A stretch of 64,000 nucleotides of DNA from Ruegeria sp. TM1040 (GTDB lineage Bacteria; Pseudomonadota; Alphaproteobacteria; Rhodobacterales; Rhodobacteraceae), in the NCBI RefSeq assembly GCF_000014065.1, contig NC_008043.1, positions 180,001-244,000 on the forward strand, in the 5' to 3' direction. Position numbers and translations under genes: made by a program. Of the stretch, positions 9,382 through 17,963 are shown in pieces; the stretch's first letter is position 1, and each line of letters starts with the position of its first letter. The notes beneath the pieces were generated by a model. It searched no databases. It worked only from the letters and a program-made list of their open reading frames with translations, and was not told the origin of the DNA.

Positions 9382-9434
9382 CTCAGGCTCATCCCATCAA
9401 ACTCTGCAATGACGGTGGAACAGGACCTCAAAGC

Positions 9435-9455
9435 GCCCCCGCAAAGGGGGCTTTT
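9435..9455 (+). terminator. Rho-independent terminator
   Basis: The stem GCCCCC-GCAAA-GGGGGC is followed by TTTT, about 115 bp after the chemoreceptor stop codon and on the same strand. It probably ends the PDC-receptor transcript. Confidence 0.75.
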
Positions 9456-9854
9456 GCGTTCTGGGGTTGTCCTTTATCGCGCCCGGCGCCTCGAAGCCAA
9501 CAGTCAAGTAAAAAACCAGCTGAAGCAGGTCAATCCTCAAAGAACCCGACCCTATCGAGCTCACTAACGCCTTCACAAAAGATCGATGCGCTCAGAGGTC
9601 AGGCGAGTGGGGCGAATCGAATACTTGCGTATCCAGTTGCCCGCTGGAACGCGCAAACCATTGTCTTTGCGATGTTAATCCCTGCATCAGGCTCACGCAC
9701 AATCCAACAGCTCCAGCGTAGCCCGCGCGACATTGTATCGAATGAACCACCTGGCTTTGCTTCTCCTGCTTGCATCCGCGCCCCCGCTTTGTGGAGTACG
9801 GACCAATGAAATCAAAGCCTTAGTTGAATTTTCACATTTCTGAATTCGAAATAC

Positions 9855-9868
9855 TGGATTTTGGATAC
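9855..9868. promoter_or_regulatory. Putative operator shared with the hydroxyproline enzyme operon
   Basis: TGGATTTTGGATAC occurs here and again, identical, at 13188-13201. It is followed by TTTATAAG, a plausible -10 region, and lies 199 bp before the TRAP dctP start. GntR-family regulators often bind similar symmetric sites such as TTG-GATA-CAA, and this copy preserves one clear half. The rest of the 9456-10066 interval holds no gene I can support. Confidence 0.5.
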
Positions 9869-10066
9869 TTTATAAGTATAAGACAAGCGGATGCCGGGAG
9901 GGAGGAGGCCGGGCGCAATGAAGATCTGGTTCTCAAGTTCCAATGCCGCACTTCGCGCTGCCAATGCCTGCGGGATGCGCCCTGAGGACTACCTAGAACC
10001 TGCCAAACCACATCCCCACCCCGCCGGACTTAAAAACCAAAGACCTCACAACATGGAGAACGAGGA

Positions 10067-11065
10067 ATGAACGTGTTTTTGAAAGCCGTGGCCGTCGGCA
10101 CGATGGCCCTCCACCTTGCCACGCCGGCCTTCGCCGACGACATCAAGCTGCGCTTTGCAGGCGTGTTCCCCATCGACCATCAAGGCACAAAGATGATGGA
10201 ACAGGTCGCTGCAGAGGTGAACGCAGCGAATGTTGGTCTCGACATGACGGTTTTTCCCGCCAGCCAGCTCGGCTCCGGTGAAGCCCTGTTCGAAGACGTT
10301 GCGCGCGGCAACATCGATTTTGCATCGGCTTTCATTTACTCCGATACGGATCCCCGTCTGGAATTCCTGAACATGCCGTTCCTTGTCAGCAGCTATGATG
10401 ACATGGACCGCGTCCTGCGCGACATGGATTCAGATTACAATCGCATCCTGCAGGACATTACCGCCGAATATGGTGTGCGCGTGATGGCCGCGAACCCCGA
10501 GGGCTTTGTCGGCATCGTGGCCTCCAAGGAGCCCGACAACTGGAACACCTTCGACGACAAAGGCATGAACATCCGCGTCTGGTCGTCAAACGCTGTAAAG
10601 GCCACCGTCGAGTCCCTCGGCTATCGTGCGACCACAATGGCATGGGGTGACATCTTCCCGGCGCTTCAGTCCGGCATCGTCGACGGCGCGATCTGCTGCA
10701 CAAAAACCGCGACATACTCGATCTTTGCTAAATCCGACGTCGGCAGCCACTTCATCGAGTATAACTCTTTGCTGGAACAGACATTCTACTATGGCTCCGA
10801 GCGCACCCTCGCCAAGCTGAACGACGAGCAGCGCGACGTCATTCAAGCTGCGATGAGCAAAGCCTCGGCCGACTTCTTCGCCTACAACCGCGAAAACGAC
10901 GCAGCCTTCGGTCAAAAGCTGATCGACAGCGGCTACACCATTTTGAAGCTCAACGACGAGGATCAACAGGCGATGGCCGAGTATGTGCGCAAAACCATCT
11001 GGCCGACAATGGAAAGCGCAGTCGGCAAAGACGTCATCGATCGCGTGCTGGCGGCTGTTCAATAA
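10067..11065 (+). CDS. TRAP transporter substrate-binding protein (DctP family)
   Basis: This 332-residue periplasmic protein has a Sec signal peptide (cleavage near TPAFA-DDI) and a DctP-type fold (LRFAGVFP, FPASQLGSG, the substrate-contact region RVWSSNAVKATVESLG, GDIFPALQSGIVDGA). It captures a carboxylate-type substrate for the DctQM membrane proteins downstream. A hairpin in the gap after it and the separate spacing to dctQ suggest it is made in excess of the membrane components, as usual for binding proteins. The hydroxyproline enzymes that follow make hydroxyproline or a related imino acid the best candidate substrate, by context only. Confidence 0.9.
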   Translation: MNVFLKAVAVGTMALHLATPAFADDIKLRFAGVFPIDHQGTKMMEQVAAEVNAANVGLDMTVFPASQLGSGEALFEDVARGNIDFASAFIYSDTDPRLEFLNMPFLVSSYDDMDRVLRDMDSDYNRILQDITAEYGVRVMAANPEGFVGIVASKEPDNWNTFDDKGMNIRVWSSNAVKATVESLGYRATTMAWGDIFPALQSGIVDGAICCTKTATYSIFAKSDVGSHFIEYNSLLEQTFYYGSERTLAKLNDEQRDVIQAAMSKASADFFAYNRENDAAFGQKLIDSGYTILKLNDEDQQAMAEYVRKTIWPTMESAVGKDVIDRVLAAVQ

Positions 11066-11076
11066 TCACTTAATTC

Positions 11077-11101
11077 CGGGGCAGCCATTGCGGCTGCCCC
11101 G
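11077..11101 (+). terminator. Intercistronic hairpin after TRAP dctP
   Basis: A 10-bp perfect GC-rich stem (11077-11086 with 11092-11101) and 5-nt loop lack a T tract. Placed 11 bp after dctP inside a transporter operon, it more likely stabilises or attenuates the message than ends it fully. A comparable element follows the second dctP at 38008-38029. Confidence 0.6.
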
Positions 11102-11221
11102 CTCTGCGATCGTGCAGGAACCAGTCACATGGCGTGCTGAGACGTAGAGTGGGAGAGATGCCCGCCTGCTGCAATCCAGCTTTGGCACCAGTCAACTTGC
11201 ACGCAACAAGAGGGAGGGGAA

Positions 11222-11779
11222 ATGACGCGTATTACGGATGAGTTGCCACGTGTCATCGGAGTACCGATGAACTGGGCAATGGTCTTGATGAAGTTTCTCG
11301 TCGTATTTTCCGGCGCGATGATGGCCTTGACCTTTGGCTTGGTCGTGGTGGTGAGATATGGATTTGGCGGCGATCTCTTCGCATATGAAGAATGGTTGCT
11401 AGCGATCAGCATCGTGGGCTTTTTTGCTGGGGCAGTCCTGGCCTCGGAACGCAAGCTGCACATCAACGCTGATATCCTCGAAGTCGTATTCAAAAGCCCC
11501 CGGCTGATCTGGTGGCGCGGGTTTGCGGTTCTTCTGATCGAACTCTTGGTCACGCTCTTCATCGTTTACGCCTGCTATGCGTCACTGGCGGATGACTTCT
11601 CCTTTCCACGCCTGCGCGCGACGCCCGCGTTGCGCATCCCATTTGTCTCCTGGCGCATTGCCATCATGATCGCCTTTGGCTTCATGGCAATGTTTTCGGC
11701 GGCTTATCTCTATGTGCACATCCGTAAAGGCCTCGGCCTCCCGCTCAAATCAGACCGTCAGGAGGAGGCGCCGTCATGA
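11222..11779 (+). CDS. TRAP transporter small permease (DctQ family)
   Basis: The 185-residue integral membrane protein has four predicted hydrophobic segments (about 22-46, 58-76, 98-122 and 142-165), the usual DctQ layout, with the family's EEW motif (YEEWLLAISIVGFFAGA). It links the binding protein to the large DctM subunit. The ATG follows GGGAGGGGAA. Its last four bases overlap the dctM start (ATGA), indicating translational coupling. Confidence 0.9.
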   Translation: MTRITDELPRVIGVPMNWAMVLMKFLVVFSGAMMALTFGLVVVVRYGFGGDLFAYEEWLLAISIVGFFAGAVLASERKLHINADILEVVFKSPRLIWWRGFAVLLIELLVTLFIVYACYASLADDFSFPRLRATPALRIPFVSWRIAIMIAFGFMAMFSAAYLYVHIRKGLGLPLKSDRQEEAPS

Positions 11780-13065
11780 TCATAATCGGAAGTCTCGTCA
11801 TCGTGTGCGCCATGCTCCTATTGGGAGTCAGTGTCTTTGTGGCCTTTGGCGCGGTGTTGATGTTCATCGCGGTCTTTGGCGATCAGTCCATCACCGGCTA
11901 TCTTCCAACCGGGGCGACGGGTCTGCGGTCATTGGTGTTGCTCGCCATTCCGCTCTTTATGATTGCAGGCGGCGTGATGGAGCGCGGGCGGATCGCAGCC
12001 CCCCTCGTGGCCATCGCAGAGATGTTTGTCGGCCACCTCAAGGGCGGACTGAGCGCGGCCGCCGTCATGGCCTGTGGCATCTTCGGCTCCATCGCGGGCA
12101 GTGCCAACTCAACGCTGACCTGCATTGGTGGCATCATGCTGCCGCATCTGAAAAAGGCGAACTACCCCGAAGGCAAATCCGCAGCGCTCCTTGTGGCGGC
12201 AAGCCCACTGGGCCTTCTGATCCCGCCAAGTGCCAACCACATCCTCTATGGCTGGGTGGCGCAACAGCACGTTTTGAAATGCTTTTTGTCGACGGTCATC
12301 CCGGCCTTCATCCTGATCACGCTGCTGATCATCACCAACCATTTCATGTTGCGCAAACATGACGACATCAAGCTCTCTGCCCCACCCTCCCCGTTTTTCC
12401 CGGCGCTCAGGGCCCAGGGACGTGTCGCCGGCCCGGCGCTGATGATGCCGATCATCATTCTTGGCGGTATCTACGGCGGGATCATGACGCCGACCGAGGC
12501 TGCGGGCATCGCCGTTGTCTATGCGATCCCGGTTGCGATCTACTTCTATCGCGGCTTGACGTGGAAGGGTTTGATCGAAACGTTTCAGAAGTCGGGGATC
12601 ACGATTGGCGTCGTTATGATCATGATCTTCATGGTCCTCATAGTCTCTGACAACCTCATTGCACAGGGCGCACCGCAGATTGCGCAGCAGATGGTCTACT
12701 CGGTCTCTGACAATCCCATTGTGATCTTGCTGATGATCAATGTGGTCATGATCCTGATCGGGATGCTGATGGACGATATTTCGGGACTGCTGCTGTCGAC
12801 ACCAATCCTGTTGCCAATCGCGCAAAGCGTGGGCATGGATCCGATCCATTTTGCGGCCGTGATCGGCGTTAATCTGGGTATGGCCAATATCACGCCGCCG
12901 ACCGCACCGCTGTTGTATCTGGGCGCTCAGGTCTCGGAGACGCCGGTTGCAAAGATGCTCATACCCACGCTGATGTTCATCATCTTTGCTTGGTTGCCGA
13001 CCCTGATGCTCACGACCTTTGTGCCCTCGGTTGCACTTTGGCTGCCGGAACTCCTACTGGGCTAA
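11776..13065 (+). CDS. TRAP transporter large permease (DctM family)
   Basis: The 429-residue protein has about 12 hydrophobic segments and typical DctM features: LAIPLFMIAGGVMERG near the N-terminus, GSIAGSANST, the LIPPS loop around 140 (GLLIPPSANHILYG), TPTEAAG near 235 and NITPPTAPLLYLGAQ near the C-terminus. It forms the sodium-coupled transport channel of the TRAP system with DctQ. It overlaps dctQ by 4 bp and is followed by a hairpin, which suggests the PQM unit ends here and the enzymes start from their own promoter. Confidence 0.92.
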   Translation: MIIIGSLVIVCAMLLLGVSVFVAFGAVLMFIAVFGDQSITGYLPTGATGLRSLVLLAIPLFMIAGGVMERGRIAAPLVAIAEMFVGHLKGGLSAAAVMACGIFGSIAGSANSTLTCIGGIMLPHLKKANYPEGKSAALLVAASPLGLLIPPSANHILYGWVAQQHVLKCFLSTVIPAFILITLLIITNHFMLRKHDDIKLSAPPSPFFPALRAQGRVAGPALMMPIIILGGIYGGIMTPTEAAGIAVVYAIPVAIYFYRGLTWKGLIETFQKSGITIGVVMIMIFMVLIVSDNLIAQGAPQIAQQMVYSVSDNPIVILLMINVVMILIGMLMDDISGLLLSTPILLPIAQSVGMDPIHFAAVIGVNLGMANITPPTAPLLYLGAQVSETPVAKMLIPTLMFIIFAWLPTLMLTTFVPSVALWLPELLLG

Positions 13066-13092
13066 ACACACCACTCCTTCAGATTGCCGTTT

Positions 13093-13127
13093 ACCCGAGA
13101 GCCGACGATTTCTGTCGGCTCTCGGGT
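13093..13127 (+). terminator. Terminator-like hairpin after dctM
   Basis: A 14-bp perfect stem (13093-13106 with 13114-13127) has a 7-nt loop, 27 bp after the dctM stop. It has no T run, so it may be a Rho-assisted terminator or a message-stabilising 3' end. Confidence 0.65.
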
Positions 13128-13187
13128 GGTGCCCGCTGCCAGAACTTGGACGATAGAGAAAATTCCACACGGAGTTACAAAACAGAT

Positions 13188-13206
13188 TGGATTTTGGATA
13201 CAAAAT
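13188..13206. promoter_or_regulatory. Putative GntR-like operator upstream of the hydroxyproline enzymes
   Basis: The first 14 bases (TGGATTTTGGATAC) are identical to 9855-9868 upstream of the TRAP genes. Here the site is a full inverted repeat, ATTTTG-GATA-CAAAAT (13191-13206). It lies 144 bp before the DapA-family gene and after the dctM hairpin, so it would control the enzyme genes separately from, but in step with, the transporter. Confidence 0.55.
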
Positions 13207-13349
13207 GCGGTAAGTCAATTGTGCAAGGGCGCGGGCATGGGTTCGCCACCTTCAGGATATTCACGAGAGTTCAGACACTTGCATCGGTTTGGACTGGATT
13301 CTCAGGAGGGCAGCACCCCGCTTGCCCGTCAAAGCAAACAGGAGCACGC

Positions 13350-14309
13350 ATGTCTCAAACTATCTTCTCGGGCACGATGCCCGCCCTCATGACCCCGTGT
13401 AAAGAAGACCGCACACCCGACTTTGATGCCTTGGTGAAAAAAGGCAAAGAGATGATCGAGGCGGGCATGTCCGCAGTGGTCTACTGCGGCTCGATGGGTG
13501 ATTGGCCCCTCCTGAGCGACGAAGACCGGATGACCGGCGTTGAACGCCTGATCGAAGCTGGTGTGCCAACGGTTGTTGGAACCGGCGCGATCAACTCCAA
13601 ATCCGCCGTCGCATTGGCTGCGCATGCGCAGAAATTTGGCGCAGCCGGTCTTATGGTGATCCCGCGTGTGCTTTCGCGCGGCACCTCGGTGACAGCACAA
13701 AAGAATCATTTCAAGGCAATCCTCACGGCGGCGCCGGACGTGCCTGCTATCATCTACAACAGCCCGGTCTACGGGTTTGCGACGCGCGCGGATCTGTTTT
13801 TTGCGCTGCGTGCAGAGCACCCCAACCTGATCGGCTTCAAAGAGTTCGGCGGCAAGGACGATCTGCGCTACGCAGCTGAGCATATTACCAGCCAGGACGA
13901 CCAGGTGACCTTGATGGTCGGCGTCGATACCGAAGTCTATCATGGCTTTGTGAACTGTGGCGCAACCGGCTCTATCACCGGGATCGGCACCGCACTCCCC
14001 AAAGAAGCACTGCTGCTGGCCGCATTGTCGCAAAAAGCGGCCCAAGGCCATGCAGAGGCACGGATGCGCGCGCGCGAACTGGAAGAAGCCTTTGGCGTGT
14101 TGGCGAGCTTTGACGAAGGCACCGATCTGGTTCTTTACTACAAATATCTGTTGGTTCTGAACGGGGAGGACGAATACCGTCTGCACTTCAACGAAACCGA
14201 TGAACTGACCGACGCGCAGCGCAACTATTGTGAGCAACAGTACAGCCTGTTCCGCGCCTGGTTTGCGGATTGGTCCAAACAAGGCGGGATTATCGCCGAA
14301 TGCATGTAA
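13350..14309 (+). CDS. DapA/NAL-family enzyme, probable 1-pyrroline-4-hydroxy-2-carboxylate deaminase
   Basis: The 319-residue protein is a dihydrodipicolinate synthase/N-acetylneuraminate lyase family TIM barrel. It has the Schiff-base Lys164 (GFKEFGGKDD), Tyr136 (IYNSPVYG) and an N-terminal PALMTP segment. In hydroxyproline pathways a member of this family deaminates pyrroline-4-hydroxy-2-carboxylate to 2-oxoglutarate semialdehyde; it is called LhpC in Pseudomonas and HypD in Sinorhizobium. The adjacent hydroxyproline epimerase and amino-acid oxidase support that role, but family sequence alone does not exclude another 2-keto acid aldolase. The start is set by AGGAG seven bases before ATG. 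Its end overlaps the epimerase start by 10 bp. Confidence 0.8.
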   Translation: MSQTIFSGTMPALMTPCKEDRTPDFDALVKKGKEMIEAGMSAVVYCGSMGDWPLLSDEDRMTGVERLIEAGVPTVVGTGAINSKSAVALAAHAQKFGAAGLMVIPRVLSRGTSVTAQKNHFKAILTAAPDVPAIIYNSPVYGFATRADLFFALRAEHPNLIGFKEFGGKDDLRYAAEHITSQDDQVTLMVGVDTEVYHGFVNCGATGSITGIGTALPKEALLLAALSQKAAQGHAEARMRARELEEAFGVLASFDEGTDLVLYYKYLLVLNGEDEYRLHFNETDELTDAQRNYCEQQYSLFRAWFADWSKQGGIIAECM

Positions 14310-15226
14310 TCGACAGCCATACCGGCGGGATGCCCACACGGGTCATCCTTGACGGCAGCCCCGATCTTGGATCGGGGCCGCTTTGTGTGCGGGCAGAAAC
14401 ACTGTCGCGCGCGCATTCAGAGTTTTGCGACTCGGTCCTGCTCGAGCCGCGTGGCCAACCGGGCATGGTTGCCGCCCTATTGGTTGAACCCGTGGACCCC
14501 GAGTGTGTCACCGGGGTGATATATTTCGATGCCGACGCCGTGTTGGGCATGTGTGGGCATGGCACCATTGGGCTTGCCGTGACGCTTGCGCATTTGGGCC
14601 GGATCGACGTTGGCACACATAAGATCGAAACGCCTGCAGGGATCGTGACGGTCGAACTGCACGATGCAAACACCGTCTCTGTAACCAACATTGAGAGCCG
14701 CCGCATTCACCACGCGGTCTCTGTCGAGGTCAAAGGACACGGCAGTTTTACCGGCGACTTGGCCTATGGCGGCAATTGGTTCTTTATCTGCGATGCACCG
14801 ATCGAAGTGTCGACCGGCAATATTGCAACGCTCACCGAACTGTCGATCGCGATCAGAGAGGCCTGCGTGCAAAACGGCGTCTGCGGCCCGGATGGCGAAG
14901 CCGTGGATCATGTGATCCTGCGTGGCGCCAGCCCGAATGCCAGCAGCTTCAGCCGCAACTTTGTGCTCTGCCCCGACAACGAATATGACCGATCGCCATG
15001 TGGGACCGGCAGCTCCGGCTTTGTGGCCTGCCTTGCCGCGTCAGGCCAATTGGCGGAAGGCACGGAGATTGTGCTCGAAAGCGTCATCGGAAGCGCCTAC
15101 ACGCTCTCCTACAGGAATGGCCCGACGGGCGGGGTGATCCCGCGCATCACTGGCCAGGCCTATGTCATGGCGGAGGCAACATTGCTGTTTGCAACACAAG
15201 ACCCCTTCAAAGCCGGGATCACCTGA
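14300..15226 (+). CDS. Proline racemase superfamily, probable 4-hydroxyproline 2-epimerase
   Basis: The 308-residue enzyme belongs to the proline racemase superfamily and keeps both catalytic cysteines: Cys85 in MCGHGTIG and Cys234 in RSPCGTGSSG. The Cys/Cys pair with MCGHGT is typical of epimerases that convert trans-4-hydroxy-L-proline to cis-4-hydroxy-D-proline. The latter feeds the oxidase encoded next. The ATG at 14300 (MHVIDSHTGGMPTR) matches the usual N-terminus of the family; an in-frame start ten codons upstream is inside the previous gene and unnecessary. Translation is probably coupled to the preceding gene. Confidence 0.87.
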   Translation: MHVIDSHTGGMPTRVILDGSPDLGSGPLCVRAETLSRAHSEFCDSVLLEPRGQPGMVAALLVEPVDPECVTGVIYFDADAVLGMCGHGTIGLAVTLAHLGRIDVGTHKIETPAGIVTVELHDANTVSVTNIESRRIHHAVSVEVKGHGSFTGDLAYGGNWFFICDAPIEVSTGNIATLTELSIAIREACVQNGVCGPDGEAVDHVILRGASPNASSFSRNFVLCPDNEYDRSPCGTGSSGFVACLAASGQLAEGTEIVLESVIGSAYTLSYRNGPTGGVIPRITGQAYVMAEATLLFATQDPFKAGIT

Positions 15227-15291
15227 CCGCCTCATACAAAGTCATGGGGCCACCCGGCCCCTTATCTGTACCATTTCAGAGAGCCGTACCC

Positions 15292-16530
15292 ATGTCGCAG
15301 GATATTGTTGTTATTGGCGCCGGTATTATTGGCATCAGCATTGCTGCTGAGTTGGTCCAGCAAGGGCATCGCGTCCGGGTTCTGGATCGCAGCGGTGTGG
15401 CTGCGGAAACCTCCAAGGGCAACGCGGGTGCCTTTGCCTTTACGGATGTGATGCCGCTGGCCACGCCCGGCATCATGCGCAAAGCGCCAAAATGGCTGCT
15501 CGATCCGCTTGGCCCATTGTCGATCCCGCCCCGCTACGCGTTGAAAATCGCGCCATGGATGCTCCGGTTCTGGCGCGCCAGTTGGCGTGACCGTTTTGAG
15601 ACCTCTGTCGCGGCACAAAGTGCCCTCATGGACCTGTCCAGATCCGCGCTGGAGCGACAGATTGCAACGCATGGCGCCGAACATCTTATTCAGCGCGATG
15701 GACAATTGCAGCTCTTTGAGGGGGAGACCCAATTTCGCGACAGCCTGCCCGGCTGGGAACTGCGCGGCCAGTATGGGATCAAATATGACCTTCTGCGCAG
15801 CCCCGAGGAAATTGCCGAAATTCAGCCGGGACTTGATCGTCGATTTACCCATGCAGGATTCACCCCCGATTGGATCAACACGACCGATCCTCAGATCTGG
15901 ACAGAGCATCTGGCCCAGAGCGTTGTGAACGCGGGGGGCGAGATTGTGGATTGCGATATACAGTCCATCTCAACTGTCGGCGACAGGGTCCAGCTGACGC
16001 ACGACGGCGGATCCCTTACTGCAGACAAAGTCATCGTCGCGGCTGGCGCTTGGTCCCACCATCTGGCGCGCACGCTGGGGGACCGGATCCCGCTTGAGAC
16101 CGAGCGCGGATACAACACCACATTGCCCGCTGGGGCCTTCGACGTGCGAACTCATCTGACATTTGGCGCCCACGGCTTTGTGGTCAGCCGGATCAACGGC
16201 GGCGTCCGTGTTGGAGGCGCTGTTGAACTTGGCGGGTTGAAACTGCCACCCAATTATCGACGCGCCAAGATCCTGCTGGAGAAAGCCAAGCGCTTTCTGC
16301 CCGGCTTGGACACCGCGGGCGGGCGCCAATGGATGGGGTACCGCCCCTCGATTCCGGACACTCTTCCGGTGATCAGTCGCTCTCCGAAGTCTGACAATGT
16401 GATTTATGCCTTTGGTCATGGGCATTTGGGGCTGACACAATCCGCCGCCACCGCCGAGCTTGTGCGGGATTTGATCAACAAAAACAGCAGCCCGATCTCG
16501 CTTGATCCCTATCGGGCCAGCCGGTTCTAA
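15292..16530 (+). CDS. FAD-dependent D-amino-acid oxidase/dehydrogenase (probable D-hydroxyproline dehydrogenase)
   Basis: The 412-residue flavoprotein has an N-terminal Rossmann dinucleotide site (DIVVIGAGIIGISIAAEL) and the DAO fold with VIVAAGAWSHHLA and a C-terminal FGHGHLGLTQ flavin motif. Such enzymes oxidise D-amino or imino acids. Between an epimerase and a pyrroline-hydroxycarboxylate deaminase-type gene it is expected to oxidise cis-4-hydroxy-D-proline to the pyrroline intermediate. I use the ATG at 15292 because the Rossmann motif begins three residues after it; upstream sequence belongs to the epimerase. The separate dehydrogenase subunits of the Pseudomonas version are absent, so this is the single-subunit type. 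Confidence 0.85.
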   Translation: MSQDIVVIGAGIIGISIAAELVQQGHRVRVLDRSGVAAETSKGNAGAFAFTDVMPLATPGIMRKAPKWLLDPLGPLSIPPRYALKIAPWMLRFWRASWRDRFETSVAAQSALMDLSRSALERQIATHGAEHLIQRDGQLQLFEGETQFRDSLPGWELRGQYGIKYDLLRSPEEIAEIQPGLDRRFTHAGFTPDWINTTDPQIWTEHLAQSVVNAGGEIVDCDIQSISTVGDRVQLTHDGGSLTADKVIVAAGAWSHHLARTLGDRIPLETERGYNTTLPAGAFDVRTHLTFGAHGFVVSRINGGVRVGGAVELGGLKLPPNYRRAKILLEKAKRFLPGLDTAGGRQWMGYRPSIPDTLPVISRSPKSDNVIYAFGHGHLGLTQSAATAELVRDLINKNSSPISLDPYRASRF

Positions 16531-16545
16531 ACTAGGAAATACCTC

Positions 16546-17571
16546 ATGCGCAGTTCCAAAACCATTCATGTCATCTCCGCTCATGCAGAAGGTGAAGTCG
16601 GGGATGTCATTGTTGGTGGCGTGCTGCCACCTCCGGGTGAAACGCTGTGGGAACAGCGCAATTTCATCGCCAATGACGAAACCTTGCGCAATTTTGTCCT
16701 GAATGAGCCACGCGGCGGCGTGTTTCGCCATGTGAATCTTTTGGTTCCCCCCAAACACCCAGAAGCCGTGGCGGCCTGGATCATTATGGAACCTGAAGAT
16801 ACGCCACCGATGTCGGGTTCAAATTCCATATGCGTTTCAACGGTTTTGCTCGACGGTGGGCTTGTGCCCATGCAGGAACCGGAAACCCATATGGTTCTGG
16901 AAGCCCCCGGCGGCCTCGTCAGAGTCCGGGCCGAGTGTCACGATGGCAAGGCAAGGCGCATTTTCGTGCAGAACCTACCGAGTTTTGCCGACAAGATCCA
17001 AGTGCCGCTCGACGTCAAAGGGCTTGGGACCATTACCGTCGACACAGCCTACGGAGGCGACAGTTTTGTGATCGTTGATGCCGAGGCTCTCGGATTCGAG
17101 ATCACAGAGGTCGAAGCCAAGGACATCGCCAATCTCGGTGTGCGTATCACTGACGCAGCCAACGAACAGCTTGGGTTCTGCCACCCCGAAAATCCGGAAT
17201 GGGATCACATTTCCTTCTGCGCGTTCTGCGGCCCGCTTCGTGAAACTGAAACAGGTTTCACCAGCAAATCTGCCGTCGCCATTCAACCTGGCAAAGTCGA
17301 TCGCTCCCCTACCGGCACGGCAGTGTCAGCACGAATGGCGTTGATGTCTGCGCGCGGTCAGATGACGGCGGGCCAGAGCTTTGAAGCGGTTTCTATCATC
17401 GGGTCGAGTTTTACGGGCCAGATCTTGGACGTCACGCAGGTTGGCACGAAGCCGGCGATCATTCCAGAAATCAGCGGCCGCGGTTGGGTTACCGGCATAC
17501 ACCAACATATGCTCGACCCCGAAGATCCCTGGCCCGAAGGCTACCGGCTGTCTGACACCTGGGGAGCCTGA
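16546..17571 (+). CDS. Proline racemase superfamily protein with Ser/Thr active-site pair (trans-3-hydroxyproline dehydratase-like)
   Basis: This 341-residue paralogue of the epimerase two genes upstream replaces the first catalytic Cys by Ser90 (MSGSNSICV) and the second by Thr256 ([11 protein letters not shown]). In the superfamily, Thr at the second site marks dehydratases that act on trans-3-hydroxy-L-proline, because only one base is needed. Those usually keep Cys at the first site, so Ser/Thr is unusual to my knowledge. It starts 15 bp after the oxidase gene with AGGA before the ATG and is probably the last gene of the operon. The dehydratase role is inferred. Confidence 0.75.
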   Translation: MRSSKTIHVISAHAEGEVGDVIVGGVLPPPGETLWEQRNFIANDETLRNFVLNEPRGGVFRHVNLLVPPKHPEAVAAWIIMEPEDTPPMSGSNSICVSTVLLDGGLVPMQEPETHMVLEAPGGLVRVRAECHDGKARRIFVQNLPSFADKIQVPLDVKGLGTITVDTAYGGDSFVIVDAEALGFEITEVEAKDIANLGVRITDAANEQLGFCHPENPEWDHISFCAFCGPLRETETGFTSKSAVAIQPGKVDRSPTGTAVSARMALMSARGQMTAGQSFEAVSIIGSSFTGQILDVTQVGTKPAIIPEISGRGWVTGIHQHMLDPEDPWPEGYRLSDTWGA

Positions 17572-17963
17572 GGGATCCGCAGCAGACGCTTAGTTGGGGC
17601 AAATCACCACCAATTCGGCTAGGTTATTGGGAAAAGCGCCAGTCGCGACACTCCGTGACTGCGCTAAAGCCAAGGCATTGCGCACCCTTCTACTCTCATA
17701 ATTTTCAACATTAAGGTCAACGAAGTGGCGCCGCCACTGCTGGGAGCGATCTGGGCGAAGCAAACGCGACCCCCCAATTGCAGGTATCCAAGTGATATCC
17801 GCTGGTAAGCCACTCCGCGCGTCAACCGCCAGGGCTCGCGCACCGGTCAGCACGCAATTGCGCGACCGCACTCTCATGACCCATGCAAAGCAATCGGCCC
17901 TGCAGCATCCCCCTTGGTACAACCCGGAGCATGCTGCAAGGCCGAAGAATCGAGAGCCGGACG
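17572..17963. other. Intergenic stretch without supported gene
   Basis: About 390 bp separate the hydroxyproline operon from the convergent chemotaxis operon. A minus-strand reading frame at 17590-17922 (GTG start) looks partly protein-like at its C-terminal half (FVDLNVENYESRRVRNALA) but has no ribosome site or recognisable family, so I do not call it. No clear terminator is visible for either operon. Confidence 0.4.

Noticed and set aside
9456-10066. A tRNA or small RNA gene in the gap before the first TRAP operon
   Set aside because: I found no cloverleaf-compatible segment with a T-loop GTTCRANNC motif, and no independent terminator beyond the one at 9435-9455.
14998-15291. A 98-residue N-terminal extension of the D-amino-acid oxidase-type protein
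   Set aside because: The extension lies inside the epimerase gene in another frame; the Rossmann motif begins right after the ATG at 15292.
17590-17922. A 110-codon minus-strand frame after the CheZ-like gene
   Set aside because: GTG start without ribosome site and no family; only part of it looks protein-like.
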